Below, in pieces: positions 51,594-59,828 of a DNA stretch of 64,000 bases. The number at the start of each line of letters is the position of its first letter. Within the stretch, counting starts at the first letter, position 1. Made by a program: the position numbers and the translations under genes. Source of the stretch: Streptomonospora salina (GTDB lineage: Bacteria; Actinomycetota; Actinomycetes; Streptosporangiales; Streptosporangiaceae); contig NZ_JACHLY010000001.1 in NCBI RefSeq assembly GCF_014204715.1, positions 310,001 through 374,000 on the forward strand, in the 5' to 3' direction. Below the pieces are notes generated by a model, which worked only from the letters and a program-made list of their open reading frames with translations, searched no databases and was not told the origin of the DNA.

Positions 51594-54500
51594 TCACCGG
51601 AGGAACCACAGCACCGGCGGAACGGTGTCGGGGCGCAGCCGCCGCAGCAGGGTCAGGCCGATCCCCGCGCGGCCCGCCATCACGCTCTCGGCCAGCACAT
51701 GCCGGCTGCCCTCCCGGTCGAGGAGGCCGGGAAGCGTGTCGCGGGCGAAATCGTCCAGGCGCCTCTCGGCGCGGTCCTGCAACGCGGTGTCGCCGAGGAC
51801 GCCGGCCGCGAAGGAGACGATCTGCAGGTTTCCGAGGTCGCCGTGGCACAGGGTGAGGTTGTGCCCGAACGAGGAGGACAGGACGGTGTCGAGCAGCAGC
51901 CGGATCTCGGAGCGGAACCCGTCCAGCAACGCCGGCGCGAACGTCGCGGCGAGGCACTTGGCCAGCAGCATGCCCGGCGCCCCGTGGCACCACCCGTGCG
52001 CCGCGTTCTCGCTGTCGTTGCCGATCGCCCACGTGCCCGTCGCCTCGTCGAACAGCGCCCGCTCCCGGTCGAGGAGGAACTCGACCAGGCCGGCGCAGGC
52101 CGGGTGGCCCACCTCGGCGTCATAGCGCAGAAGGTAGGGGTACACGCCCGACACGCCGTGGGCGAAGCCCGAGTAGTAGGTCGCCCCGGGGTCGGCCCGC
52201 AGGTGCTCGACGGCGCTGCGGGTCCGTTCGTAGAAGGCGGTCGCGGTCTCCAGGCAGTGGGCCTCGTACTCGGTGCCCCGCAGTCGCTCCGCCAGGGTCA
52301 GGGACGCGCCCAGCAGCCCGGCGGCACCGCCCAGGACGTCGAGCTCGGGCGTCTCCGGCAGCGCCTCGGGAAGACGCCGCCACAGCCCGTCGGCGAGGTG
52401 GCGCAGTTCGGGGTCCGCGGCGGTGTCGGCCAGGTTGTGCATCGCGTAGGCGATGCCGCCGGCCCCGGTGTACATGCCGGGCAGGAGGTTCTCGATATCG
52501 GAGATCCCGTGCTCGACGAGCCGTCGGGACAGGCGGGTGAAGTACCGCATCGCCGGTGCGGTCCACTCGTCGCGCTCCAGGACGCCGCCGGCCTGGCCCA
52601 GGAAGTAGGCGAGTCCGGGAGAACCGGAGTAGAAGTCCGTACCGAGCTCCTCGACCTTCCAGTACTGCAGCGCCGTCGGCGAGATGCGCGCGCCGATCCA
52701 GGTGGGCGGCAGCGGGGCGGTGCCGTCGATGCGCTGGGACACGATGCCGTCGGCGATGCGCCCGACGGTGTCCCGGGCCACGTCGCCCGCCGCCTGCCCG
52801 CCGCCGGCGGAGGGGCCGGCGAAGGCGAAGCCGGTGCGGTCGTTCGCGCGGCGGAGCTTGGACACGTAGGACAGCCGGATGATGGAGGAGTTGCGGTCGC
52901 GGTCGGCGTCCGAGCTGGAGGCGACGAGTTCGCGCGCCGTGTCGATCGGCGGCCGGGCGAGGTGCCGGCCGAGGCTTCGCCCTCGGGAGTCGAAGACGTC
53001 GGCGGAGCCGCTCCGCAGCTCGAAGTAGGGGACGTCGCCTTCCAGCAGGTCCTCGATCTCCGCGCGCAGGATCGGTGCGGGTACGTCCGGGCGCCCCACC
53101 CCCACGCGGTGGAAGAGCAGCCGTCCCGCGCCGTCGGCGCCCTGGAGCTTCGGGTGGGTGGCCATCCGCAGCAGTTGGGAGTAGAAGTGCGTGTTCTCGG
53201 CGACGAACCGGACGGAGACGTCGCCGAAGAGTTCGCCGATCCAGTGCGAGAACTCGGTCCGGTGGCCCGAGATCCAGTCGTAGGCGGTTTCGAACCCCGC
53301 GACGACCTCGTCGATCTCCTCTTCGGAGGTGTCCAGACGCGGGGCGGGCGCCGGGTCCCCGACGGGCAGGTTGCGAAACTCCAGGCGCATGTCGTCGCGC
53401 CCGTGGCCGACCACGACCAGGGACTTGAACGGCGACGTCTGTCCCCGGGTGTAGCCGAGGAGCCCGACGTCGATCACGCCGAGTTCGTCACTGGGATTCT
53501 CGATGACCGAGGGCAGCAGCCCGATCATCTTGACCGAGCGGCTCAGCGCCTCGGAGGCGCGCTTGTCGGCGCCGCCGCCGTCGTCGGCGGAGGGGTTGAT
53601 CGCCAGGAGGGTCTCGGCGTCGACCAGGCAGGGAACGGCTCCGCGGCAGACGATGTTCTGGTAATGGACGTCCATCGCGCGCAGGAAGTAGAGCAGGCAG
53701 ACGAGTGATCCGGTGTTGCGGTAGAACCCGGCGGCGCTGCGGGTGTCCTGCGGCGGGTCGGATTCGGCGTACTCCTCCCAGCCGCAGTCCTCGCCCGCGA
53801 CGACGTCCAGCGATCCGAAGGGGATTCCGGACGCGCGGCTCGTCCTGCGCGCCAGCTCGTGGTAGGCGCGCTCGACTTCCATCGGCCGGGGCTTGTAGAC
53901 GATCCGGGTGCCGCCGGCGAAATCGAGGAAGGCCACGGCCCGTCCGCCTCGGTGGGTATCGCCCATTCCGGCCCGGATCCCGGTGATCTCGGGTGCCTCG
54001 CCGAGGCCGAACACCCGGCTCAGCTCCGGCATCTTCTGCTGTGTGTCGGCGAGGATCCGGCCGATGCCGCCGACGAACCGCCCGGCGGTCCTCCGCAGCG
54101 ATTCGAAGAGTCCGGGGAAGCGCTGCGCCAGCGATTCGGTGTAGGCGGGCGACGCCGCGATCCGCTCGAAGTGCGCGTAGCGTTCCCGGCTGTCGGATCC
54201 CGACAGCAGTGACCGTTCGCGGTAATCGTGGAGGTCGGTGACCAGTGTGCGCAGGCACAGTCCCCGCACCTGTTCGTGCAGTTGCTGCGAAAGCGTTTCG
54301 ACGAGTCCGTCGCAGTCGGAGCCGACCAGCGGCGAGGAGCGCACGGTGCGGTCGAGGTCGGCGAGTTCGCCGGCGAGCACGGCGGCTAGGAAGCCGGAGA
54401 ACAGGCCGCCGTCCGGCCCCGCCGGCGCGGATCCGTCATCCGGTCCGGGAACCGGAGGCGAAGCGGGCCGCGCCTGCGCCGGCGATGCCAGCACCCGCTC

Positions 54501-54599
54501 CGCTTCGGATCCGGAGATGCGCCGGACGAGCGAATACACATCGTCCTCCGATGCGAGTTCCGGAAAGAATTCCATCCGGCGGTCGCCGACCCGAAGCAA
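51594..54599 (-). CDS. lanM: Type II lanthipeptide synthetase LanM
   Basis: 1001 residues, bifunctional. The N-terminal dehydratase (about 90-600; VYKPRPMEVERAYHELARRT, AMDVHYQNIVCRGAVPCLVD AETLL) phosphorylates and eliminates Ser/Thr. The C-terminal LanC-like cyclase (about 650-1000) has the zinc ligands in AHGWCHGAPGMLLA (Cys) and LTLCHGDLGNLQI (Cys, His). It forms the thioether rings of LanA. Start TTG 54599 is preferred because GAGGAGAA precedes it; ATG 54575 (MEFFPEL) is possible. It lies between lanA and lanT. Confidence 0.95.
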   Translation of the reverse strand: MLRVGDRRMEFFPELASEDDVYSLVRRISGSEAERVLASPAQARPASPPVPGPDDGSAPAGPDGGLFSGFLAAVLAGELADLDRTVRSSPLVGSDCDGLVETLSQQLHEQVRGLCLRTLVTDLHDYRERSLLSGSDSRERYAHFERIAASPAYTESLAQRFPGLFESLRRTAGRFVGGIGRILADTQQKMPELSRVFGLGEAPEITGIRAGMGDTHRGGRAVAFLDFAGGTRIVYKPRPMEVERAYHELARRTSRASGIPFGSLDVVAGEDCGWEEYAESDPPQDTRSAAGFYRNTGSLVCLLYFLRAMDVHYQNIVCRGAVPCLVDAETLLAINPSADDGGGADKRASEALSRSVKMIGLLPSVIENPSDELGVIDVGLLGYTRGQTSPFKSLVVVGHGRDDMRLEFRNLPVGDPAPAPRLDTSEEEIDEVVAGFETAYDWISGHRTEFSHWIGELFGDVSVRFVAENTHFYSQLLRMATHPKLQGADGAGRLLFHRVGVGRPDVPAPILRAEIEDLLEGDVPYFELRSGSADVFDSRGRSLGRHLARPPIDTARELVASSSDADRDRNSSIIRLSYVSKLRRANDRTGFAFAGPSAGGGQAAGDVARDTVGRIADGIVSQRIDGTAPLPPTWIGARISPTALQYWKVEELGTDFYSGSPGLAYFLGQAGGVLERDEWTAPAMRYFTRLSRRLVEHGISDIENLLPGMYTGAGGIAYAMHNLADTAADPELRHLADGLWRRLPEALPETPELDVLGGAAGLLGASLTLAERLRGTEYEAHCLETATAFYERTRSAVEHLRADPGATYYSGFAHGVSGVYPYLLRYDAEVGHPACAGLVEFLLDRERALFDEATGTWAIGNDSENAAHGWCHGAPGMLLAKCLAATFAPALLDGFRSEIRLLLDTVLSSSFGHNLTLCHGDLGNLQIVSFAAGVLGDTALQDRAERRLDDFARDTLPGLLDREGSRHVLAESVMAGRAGIGLTLLRRLRPDTVPPVLWFLR

Positions 54600-54622
54600 C
54601 GTGGTGTTCTCCTCATTCTACG

Positions 54623-54657
54623 GACGGGAGACCGCCGCCGCAGCGGGGCCTCCCGTC
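54623..54657 (-). promoter_or_regulatory. Hairpin between lanA and lanM
   Basis: GACGGGAG (54623-54630) pairs with CTCCCGTC (54650-54657) in the 97-base gap. Such hairpins behind precursor genes let most transcripts stop after lanA, so that precursor is made in excess over the enzyme. No long U-run follows, so termination would be partial. Confidence 0.45.
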
Positions 54658-54696
54658 GTTTTCCCCAGCGGATTCGCCGGTCGGCGGAATGCGCTC

Positions 54697-54876
54697 TTAG
54701 TTGCCGCAGACCGTTCCGCCGTTGCACTCCCAGGAGATCGTGCAGACGGCGCCGATCGTATGGGTTCCGGGGACCGTCCACAGGCCGCCCGACTGGCCGC
54801 CCTCCTTCCCCGAAAGGTCCTGGTCGGTGAGCTCCTCGATCATGCTGCCGGCGGGGTCGAGAACGTGGGAGTCCAC
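54697..54876 (-). CDS. lanA: Lanthipeptide precursor LanA (mersacidin/actagardine-like)
   Basis: 59 residues from GTG 54876 (AAGGAG 5 bases before) to TAA 54697. The leader MDSHVLDPAGSMIEELTDQD LSGKEGGQSGG has the ELxDxDL type II motif and two double-glycine sites. The likely core is LWTVPGTHTIGAVCTI followed by SWECNGGTVCGN. CTISWEC matches the lipid-II-binding CTxTxEC ring of mersacidin and actagardine (CTLTIEC), including the essential glutamate. Three cysteines allow three rings: by analogy T15-C20 and S17-C26 (core numbering from LW), and T9 or T7 to C14. First gene of the cluster. Confidence 0.9.
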   Translation of the reverse strand: MDSHVLDPAGSMIEELTDQDLSGKEGGQSGGLWTVPGTHTIGAVCTISWECNGGTVCGN

Positions 54877-55382
54877 AGCTTCTCCTTCTGTCGATGGGGT
54901 GTGCACAAAGGTGCCGTCGAAGCACCGGAAGAAACAAAACACACAATCCCGTAAAGCACAACCGGTATCGGTGCAGTCCGTCCGAAAACGGCCAGCCCAT
55001 CGGAAATACGGACTTACCTGGAGAAACGCACCGCGTATTCTGTGGCGGAAGTCGGCCACGTGAAACAGCCGGTCTTTCGGGGGTCGGGGACCGGCGCGCC
55101 CGGCCGGGCCCGGCACGGGACGCGTCCGCGGAGGCCGGGTCCGGCCTCCGCGTGAGACGGTGCCGGGCGGGTCGGCACCCCGCCCCGTCTCATGTGGCCG
55201 CGGGGCGCCCGGGCGGGCGCGCCGCGCCCGGGCAGTACCGGCGGCACCCGGAAGCGGCTGCATCGTTCCTGCTCACCGGAGGAGGCGGGCCGACCGCTCG
55301 GGGCGGGGGCCCGGCCCGCGGCGGGGTGCACCGAACCGGGCCCGCTGCGGCGCTGCGGATCCGTGGCCGGGACCGGCCAACG
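54877..55382. other. Upstream region of lanA and GC-rich hairpins
   Basis: No gene is supported. The first 120 bases before lanA are less G/C-rich and must hold its promoter, though no clear -35/-10 pair stands out. At 55127-55152 a stem of 10-12 bp (CGCGGAGGCC / GGCCTCCGCG) is probably a second terminator for the LacI gene. The remainder shows nothing recognisable. No immunity (LanFEG/LanI) or regulator gene of the lanthipeptide cluster is found here. Confidence 0.55.
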
Positions 55383-55410
55383 GCGGTACCCGCCGGACGG
55401 CGGGTACCGC
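55383..55410 (-). terminator. Terminator after the LacI gene
   Basis: A perfect 12-bp stem (55383-55394 with 55399-55410, arm GCGGTACCCGCC) with a 4-base loop directly behind the LacI stop codon. Confidence 0.7.
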
Positions 55411-55412
55411 GG

Positions 55413-56414
55413 TCAGGCCGACTCGCGCACGACCAGTTCGGTGGGCAGGACCACGCGGTCGCGTGTGCGCTCCTCGGGCGGAGTGAGGACCAGGCCGACC
55501 ATGGCGGTGGCCTGGTCGACGACGGGGTGGCGGAGCGTGGTCAGCGGAGGGTCGGTGAAGTCGGCCGCTTCGATGTCGTCGAAGCCGATCACGGCTACGT
55601 CGTCGGGCACGCGCCGCCCCGCTTTGCGCAGGGTCTGCAGGGCGCCGACGGCCATCAGGTCGTTGGCCGCGAACACGGCGTCGAGGCCGGGGTCGTCTTC
55701 GAGCAGGTGGCGCATGGCCGCCGCGCCGGAGGCGCGGGTGAAGTCGCCCTCCGCCACGATCGACCGGCGGTCGGATGCGCGCAGCGCGTCGCGGTAGCCG
55801 GTGAGGCGGTCCTGGCCCGCGGTCATGTCCTGCGGACCGGCGATGGCGGCGATGCGGCGGCGGCCGGTGTCGAGCAGGTGGCGCACGGCCTGCTCCGCGC
55901 CGCCCACGTTGTCGTTGTCGACGTGGGCCAGGTCCACCGCGACGGCGGGGCGGCCGTAGGACACCACGGGCACCGGCATGCGCGCGAGAGCGCCCGGGAG
56001 CGGATCGGCTCCGTGCATGGACAGCAGCATGACCCCGTCCACGTGTCCCCCGGAGACGTAGCTCTCGGCCCGCGCCTGGGCCCGCTGCGAGCCGGCGAGC
56101 ATCAGCACCGCCTGTTTGCCGGCCCGCTCCAGCTCGCTACTGGCGGTGCGGATGACCAGGGAGAAAAGCGGATCGTCGGAGAACACGCGGGTGGGCGCTT
56201 CGGAGACGACGAGGGCGATCGAGTCGGTCTGGCGCGTGACCAGGCTGCGCGCCGCCGAGTTGGGGACGTAGCCCAGTTCTTCGACGGCGCGCAGCACGGC
56301 GGCCCGGATCTCCGGGTCGACGGTGTTCTGCCCGTTGACCACACGGGACACGGTCGCGCGGGACACCCGCGCCCGAGCGGCCACCGCCTCCAAGGTGGGA
56401 CGTCTGCTACCCAA
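55413..56414 (-). CDS. LacI family transcriptional regulator
   Basis: 333 residues. The HTH and hinge are complete: PTLEAVAARARVSRATVSRV, VNGQNTVDPEIRAAVLRAVE, ELGYVPNSAARSLVTRQT. The periplasmic-binding-protein-like sensor domain follows (SIALVVSE... to ...RVVLPTELVVRESA). Start TTG 56414 is chosen at the beginning of homology, with GGGAGG 4 bases before it. Palindromes in its own promoter (56449-56460) and in front of the GH16 gene (56721-56740) indicate that it represses both until a beta-glucan oligosaccharide appears. Confidence 0.9.
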   Translation of the reverse strand: MGSRRPTLEAVAARARVSRATVSRVVNGQNTVDPEIRAAVLRAVEELGYVPNSAARSLVTRQTDSIALVVSEAPTRVFSDDPLFSLVIRTASSELERAGKQAVLMLAGSQRAQARAESYVSGGHVDGVMLLSMHGADPLPGALARMPVPVVSYGRPAVAVDLAHVDNDNVGGAEQAVRHLLDTGRRRIAAIAGPQDMTAGQDRLTGYRDALRASDRRSIVAEGDFTRASGAAAMRHLLEDDPGLDAVFAANDLMAVGALQTLRKAGRRVPDDVAVIGFDDIEAADFTDPPLTTLRHPVVDQATAMVGLVLTPPEERTRDRVVLPTELVVRESA

Positions 56415-56448
56415 TGATCCTCCCTGCCGTCCGTGCCGCCGCTCTGCG

Positions 56449-56460
56449 GAGAGCGCTCTC
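56449..56460. promoter_or_regulatory. LacI operator, regulator side
   Basis: GAGAGCGCTCTC, a perfect palindrome with the CG centre typical of LacI operators, 35 bases upstream of the LacI start. It shares its core with the stronger site at 56721-56740. Confidence 0.65.
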
Positions 56461-56720
56461 ACCGGTGCGGCTCCGCGCAGGCGGCGACGCCGGCGGGCGA
56501 CCGCAGCGAGTCCCGCCGGTCCGTCCGCTCGCGAACGCGTGCGGCGGTCGCGCACGGAAGCGGTCGCGCCGACGCCGATGATCCGCTCGCTCGGCGGATT
56601 CTCCGCCACAGTCCATCATTCCAGTTCCGCGGGCCCGTCCGGAAGCAATGCGGCGGCGACCGGTGAACCGGCGGCCTTCGCGGTCTTGCCTGACGGTGCG
56701 GCGTGTGCCATGTTCGATGC

Positions 56721-56740
56721 GTGAGAGAGCGCTCTCTCAC
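56721..56740. promoter_or_regulatory. LacI operator before the GH16 gene
   Basis: GTGAGAGAGCGCTCTCTCAC is a perfect 20-bp palindrome 104 bases upstream of the glucanase start. It contains the same GAGAGCGCTCTC core as 56449-56460, so one regulator should bind both. Confidence 0.8.
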
Positions 56741-56843
56741 GCCGAGGCCGCCCCGCACGGATCCCCCGGCTCCTGCGGTGCGGTACGCACAGCCACTGAC
56801 CGAGCGCATCCCCCACCTGCGAACCGTATGGAAAGAGGTCAGC

Positions 56844-58268
56844 ATGGAGAGCCCCCAGCCCTCCAGGAACTCACGCCCGCGCAGACTCCTCGCCGCCCTC
56901 GCCGCCCTCGTCCTGCCCCTCACCCTGGTGAGCACGGCGAGCGCGCCCGCCCAGGCCGACACGCCACCGCCACCGGACGGCTGGAACCTGGTCTGGAGCG
57001 ACGACTTCGACGGTCAGGCGGGCGCACTGCCCGACTCCGACAAGTGGATCGTCGACACCGGCACGTCCTACCCCGGCGGACCCGCCAACTGGGGCACCGG
57101 AGAGGTGCAGACCTACACGGACGACCCCGAGAACATCGGTCTCGACGGGCAAGGCAACCTGCGCATCACACCCCGGCGCGACGCGTCCGGGGAGTGGACC
57201 TCCGCGCGGATCGAGACCCGGCGGGCCGACTTCAAGCCCGCCGACGGCGAGACCCTGCGCATCGAAAGCCGGCTCCAGGTACCCGACATCACCGGCGAGG
57301 AGGCCCTGGGCTACTGGCCGGCGTTCTGGGCGCTGGGCGAGCCCTACCGCGGCGAATACTGGAACTGGCCCGGCGTGGGCGAGTTCGACATCATGGAGAA
57401 CGTCAACGGGATCGACTCGGTCTGGGGTGTGCTGCACTGCGGGGTCGACCCCGGCGGCCCCTGCAACGAGACCGAAGGCCTCGGCGACAGCCGGACCTGC
57501 CCCGATTCGACCTGCCAGTCGGGCTTTCACACCTACAGCTTCGAGTGGGACCGCAGCGGCTCCTCCAGCCAGCTGCGCTGGTACGTCGACGGTCAGCAGT
57601 ACCACAGCGTCGACGAGGGCCGGATCGGTTCGTCGGCGTGGAGCGACATGACCGACCACGCCGGTTACTTCCTCCTGCTCAACGTCGCCATGGGCGGCGC
57701 CTTCCCCGACGGAGTGCAGGGAAGCGCCACCCCCACCGACGCCACGCGTCCCGGCGAGCCCATGACCGTGGACTACGTCGGAGTGTGGGAGAGCGGATCC
57801 GGCTCCGGCGGCGGAGACGACGGCGGCGGCGACCCCGACCCGCCCGAAGGCGGGGTGGACGCCCGCTCCACCATCCAGGCCGAGGACTACCAGCAGCAGT
57901 CGGGCACGGCGCTGGAGACGACGTCGGACACGGGCGGCGGGCAGAACGTCGCCCAGATCGGCGACGGCGACCGGCTGCGCTTCGACGGCGTCGACTTCGG
58001 CGACACCGCCGCCGGCCATTTCGAGGCGCGCGTCGCCTCGGGCGCACCCGAGGGGGTGAGCGGCTTGGTCGAGGTCCGGTTGGACAGCCCCACGGCCGAT
58101 CCGGTCGCCGACTTCGCGGTGGCCGACACCGGCGGATGGCAGAACTGGCAGACCGTTCCGATGAACATGAGCCCGGTGACCGGGACGCACACCGTCTACG
58201 TGACCTTCGCCAGCGGCCAGCCGGCCGACTTCGTGAACCTGAACTGGTTCACCTTCTCGACCGTCTGA
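56844..58268 (+). CDS. Secreted GH16 endo-beta-1,3-glucanase (laminarinase-like) with CBM6
   Basis: 474 residues. A signal peptide ends near residue 38 (APAQA). The GH16 domain is 45-315: NLVWSDDFDG at the start, GYWPAFWALG, and the catalytic GEFDIMEN with nucleophile E180, D182 and acid/base E185. A Gly/Asp linker (about 317-340) is followed by a C-terminal CBM6-like beta-sandwich (STIQAEDYQQQSG... YVTFASGQPADFVNLNWF). It should hydrolyse laminarin or fungal beta-1,3-glucan outside the cell. Controlled by the adjacent LacI protein. Confidence 0.92.
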   Translation: MESPQPSRNSRPRRLLAALAALVLPLTLVSTASAPAQADTPPPPDGWNLVWSDDFDGQAGALPDSDKWIVDTGTSYPGGPANWGTGEVQTYTDDPENIGLDGQGNLRITPRRDASGEWTSARIETRRADFKPADGETLRIESRLQVPDITGEEALGYWPAFWALGEPYRGEYWNWPGVGEFDIMENVNGIDSVWGVLHCGVDPGGPCNETEGLGDSRTCPDSTCQSGFHTYSFEWDRSGSSSQLRWYVDGQQYHSVDEGRIGSSAWSDMTDHAGYFLLLNVAMGGAFPDGVQGSATPTDATRPGEPMTVDYVGVWESGSGSGGGDDGGGDPDPPEGGVDARSTIQAEDYQQQSGTALETTSDTGGGQNVAQIGDGDRLRFDGVDFGDTAAGHFEARVASGAPEGVSGLVEVRLDSPTADPVADFAVADTGGWQNWQTVPMNMSPVTGTHTVYVTFASGQPADFVNLNWFTFSTV

Positions 58269-58294
58269 CGCCGCTTGGACTCCTGGCCCCGCTC

Positions 58295-58331
58295 GCCGGC
58301 GCACCGCCCCGAACCCGGGCGGTGCGCCGGC
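58295..58331. terminator. Bidirectional terminator between GH16 and FGGY genes
   Basis: A 15-bp perfect stem (58295-58309 with 58317-58331, arm GCCGGCGCACCGCCC) with a 7-base loop lies between the two convergent genes. Confidence 0.75.
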
Positions 58332-58367
58332 TCTTCCCGCCGCACGGCCGAGACCGTGCGGTCCGGG

Positions 58368-59828
58368 TCAGGCGGGCGCGTCCGAAGCCCAGAGGCGGCG
58401 GGCGCTGTCCAGGTGCGCCCGGTAGCGTGCGTAGCCCTCCGCGTAGCGGGCGCTGGTCGCGCGACGCGGCGATATCCGCTCGCCGTGGGCGAGCCACCGG
58501 GCCTCGTCGGGTGCCTCCCCCAGAGCGCGCCAGGCCGCGGCGGTGGCGCCGCGGACGCCGATCGCGTCGTCGGAAGGCAGAATCACCGGCCGCCCCAGTA
58601 CGTCGGCGAAAACCTGCATCCACGCCCGCGACCGGCTTCCGCCGCCGCAGACGGCGAGGTCGCCGCTCAACCCGGCCGCCTCCAGGCAGTGCCGGGCCGC
58701 ATACGCGATGCTCTCGCAGACCGCGCGGACGACGTCGGCACGCTCGGTGCCCAGATTGACGCCGGTGAGCTGGCCGCGAGCCCACGGGTCCACGAACGGA
58801 GCCCGCTCGCCCGACTCCGCCAGAAACGGCAGGGCCGACACGCCGCGGGCACCGGGCGGGCTCGCTTCGAGCAGCGTCTCCACATCGTCGATGCCCAGCC
58901 CGAGGAGGTCCAGCAGCCAGTCCAGGCCCGCCGTGCCGACCATGGCCGGCATCGCGCGCGAGAACCGGTCCGGCCGGTCGGTGCACAGCCACATGCCCGC
59001 GGGTTCGGCGTCCGGTTCCACGCTCACCCGGTCGGCGATCACCTGGCAGGCCAGGGTGGTGCCCACCGTGAGCAGCCCGTCGCCGACCTCGCTGAGGCCG
59101 CTGCCCAGCAGGCAGGCGGGCAGGTCGAACGGACCTCCGGTGACGGGGGTCTGCTCCGGCAGGTCCAGCAGCCCGGCGCCGCGCCCGTCCAGCGCGAACA
59201 GGCGATGGGGCTCGGCGGGTTCGGCCAGCAGTCCGCGCCGGTGGGCGACACCGCACTGCTCCAGCGCATCGGAGTTGTAGGTGCGGGTGCCGACGTCCAG
59301 GAAGGGCAGTGACGCGTCGGAGGCGTCCACGGTGATCTCGCCGGTCAGCTGCTGCACGATCGCGTCGACGCAGTAGCCGGCCACCGCGGAGCGCCCGAGC
59401 GTCTCGGGCTCCTCGCGGTCCAGGGCCGCCAGGAGCGGTCCGTGCGCGCCCGGGAACATCCCTTGTCCGGTCAGCCCGTGGACCCTGCCCATGGTGCCGT
59501 CGTCGTACCACTGCCGCACCAGCGGGCCGGCGCGCCCGTCCAGCCAGGAGACGGCGCGCCGGGTGGGGCGGCCGTCGGCGTCGCGCAGCCACAGCCCGTC
59601 GCCCTGGCCGGTCAGGGCGACGGCGGTGACCGGTTCCGACTGCGTGGCGGCGGCCTTGCGCACCACCGAGGAGACGGTCGCCAGCACTTCGTCCAGGTCC
59701 TGCTCGACACGCGCGCCGCCGGGGCGGTGCAGCGTGGTCGGTTCGTCGGCCTCGGCCACCGCCCGGCCGTCCCGGTCGAAGACGGCGGCTTTGGTCACCG
59801 TCGTACCCACGTCGACGCCGATGATCAT
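58368..59828 (-). CDS. FGGY family carbohydrate kinase
   Basis: 486 residues. The N-terminal phosphate loop IIGVDVGTTVTKAAVFDRDG, the sugar-site WLDGRAGPLV region, the FGGY signature around PFLAESGERAPFVDPWARG, and the ATP-binding AVCGGGSRSRAWMQVFADVL are all visible. It phosphorylates a ketose or polyol related to xylulose/ribulose/erythritol; the sugar cannot be told. Start ATG 59828 overlaps the dehydrogenase stop by 4 bases. Last gene of a five-gene minus-strand operon. Confidence 0.88.
   Translation of the reverse strand: MIIGVDVGTTVTKAAVFDRDGRAVAEADEPTTLHRPGGARVEQDLDEVLATVSSVVRKAAATQSEPVTAVALTGQGDGLWLRDADGRPTRRAVSWLDGRAGPLVRQWYDDGTMGRVHGLTGQGMFPGAHGPLLAALDREEPETLGRSAVAGYCVDAIVQQLTGEITVDASDASLPFLDVGTRTYNSDALEQCGVAHRRGLLAEPAEPHRLFALDGRGAGLLDLPEQTPVTGGPFDLPACLLGSGLSEVGDGLLTVGTTLACQVIADRVSVEPDAEPAGMWLCTDRPDRFSRAMPAMVGTAGLDWLLDLLGLGIDDVETLLEASPPGARGVSALPFLAESGERAPFVDPWARGQLTGVNLGTERADVVRAVCESIAYAARHCLEAAGLSGDLAVCGGGSRSRAWMQVFADVLGRPVILPSDDAIGVRGATAAAWRALGEAPDEARWLAHGERISPRRATSARYAEGYARYRAHLDSARRLWASDAPA

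Noticed and set aside
55160-55486. Second lanthipeptide precursor upstream of lanA
   Set aside because: Short frames here are Arg/Gly/Pro-rich without a leader motif or a Cys/Ser/Thr core.
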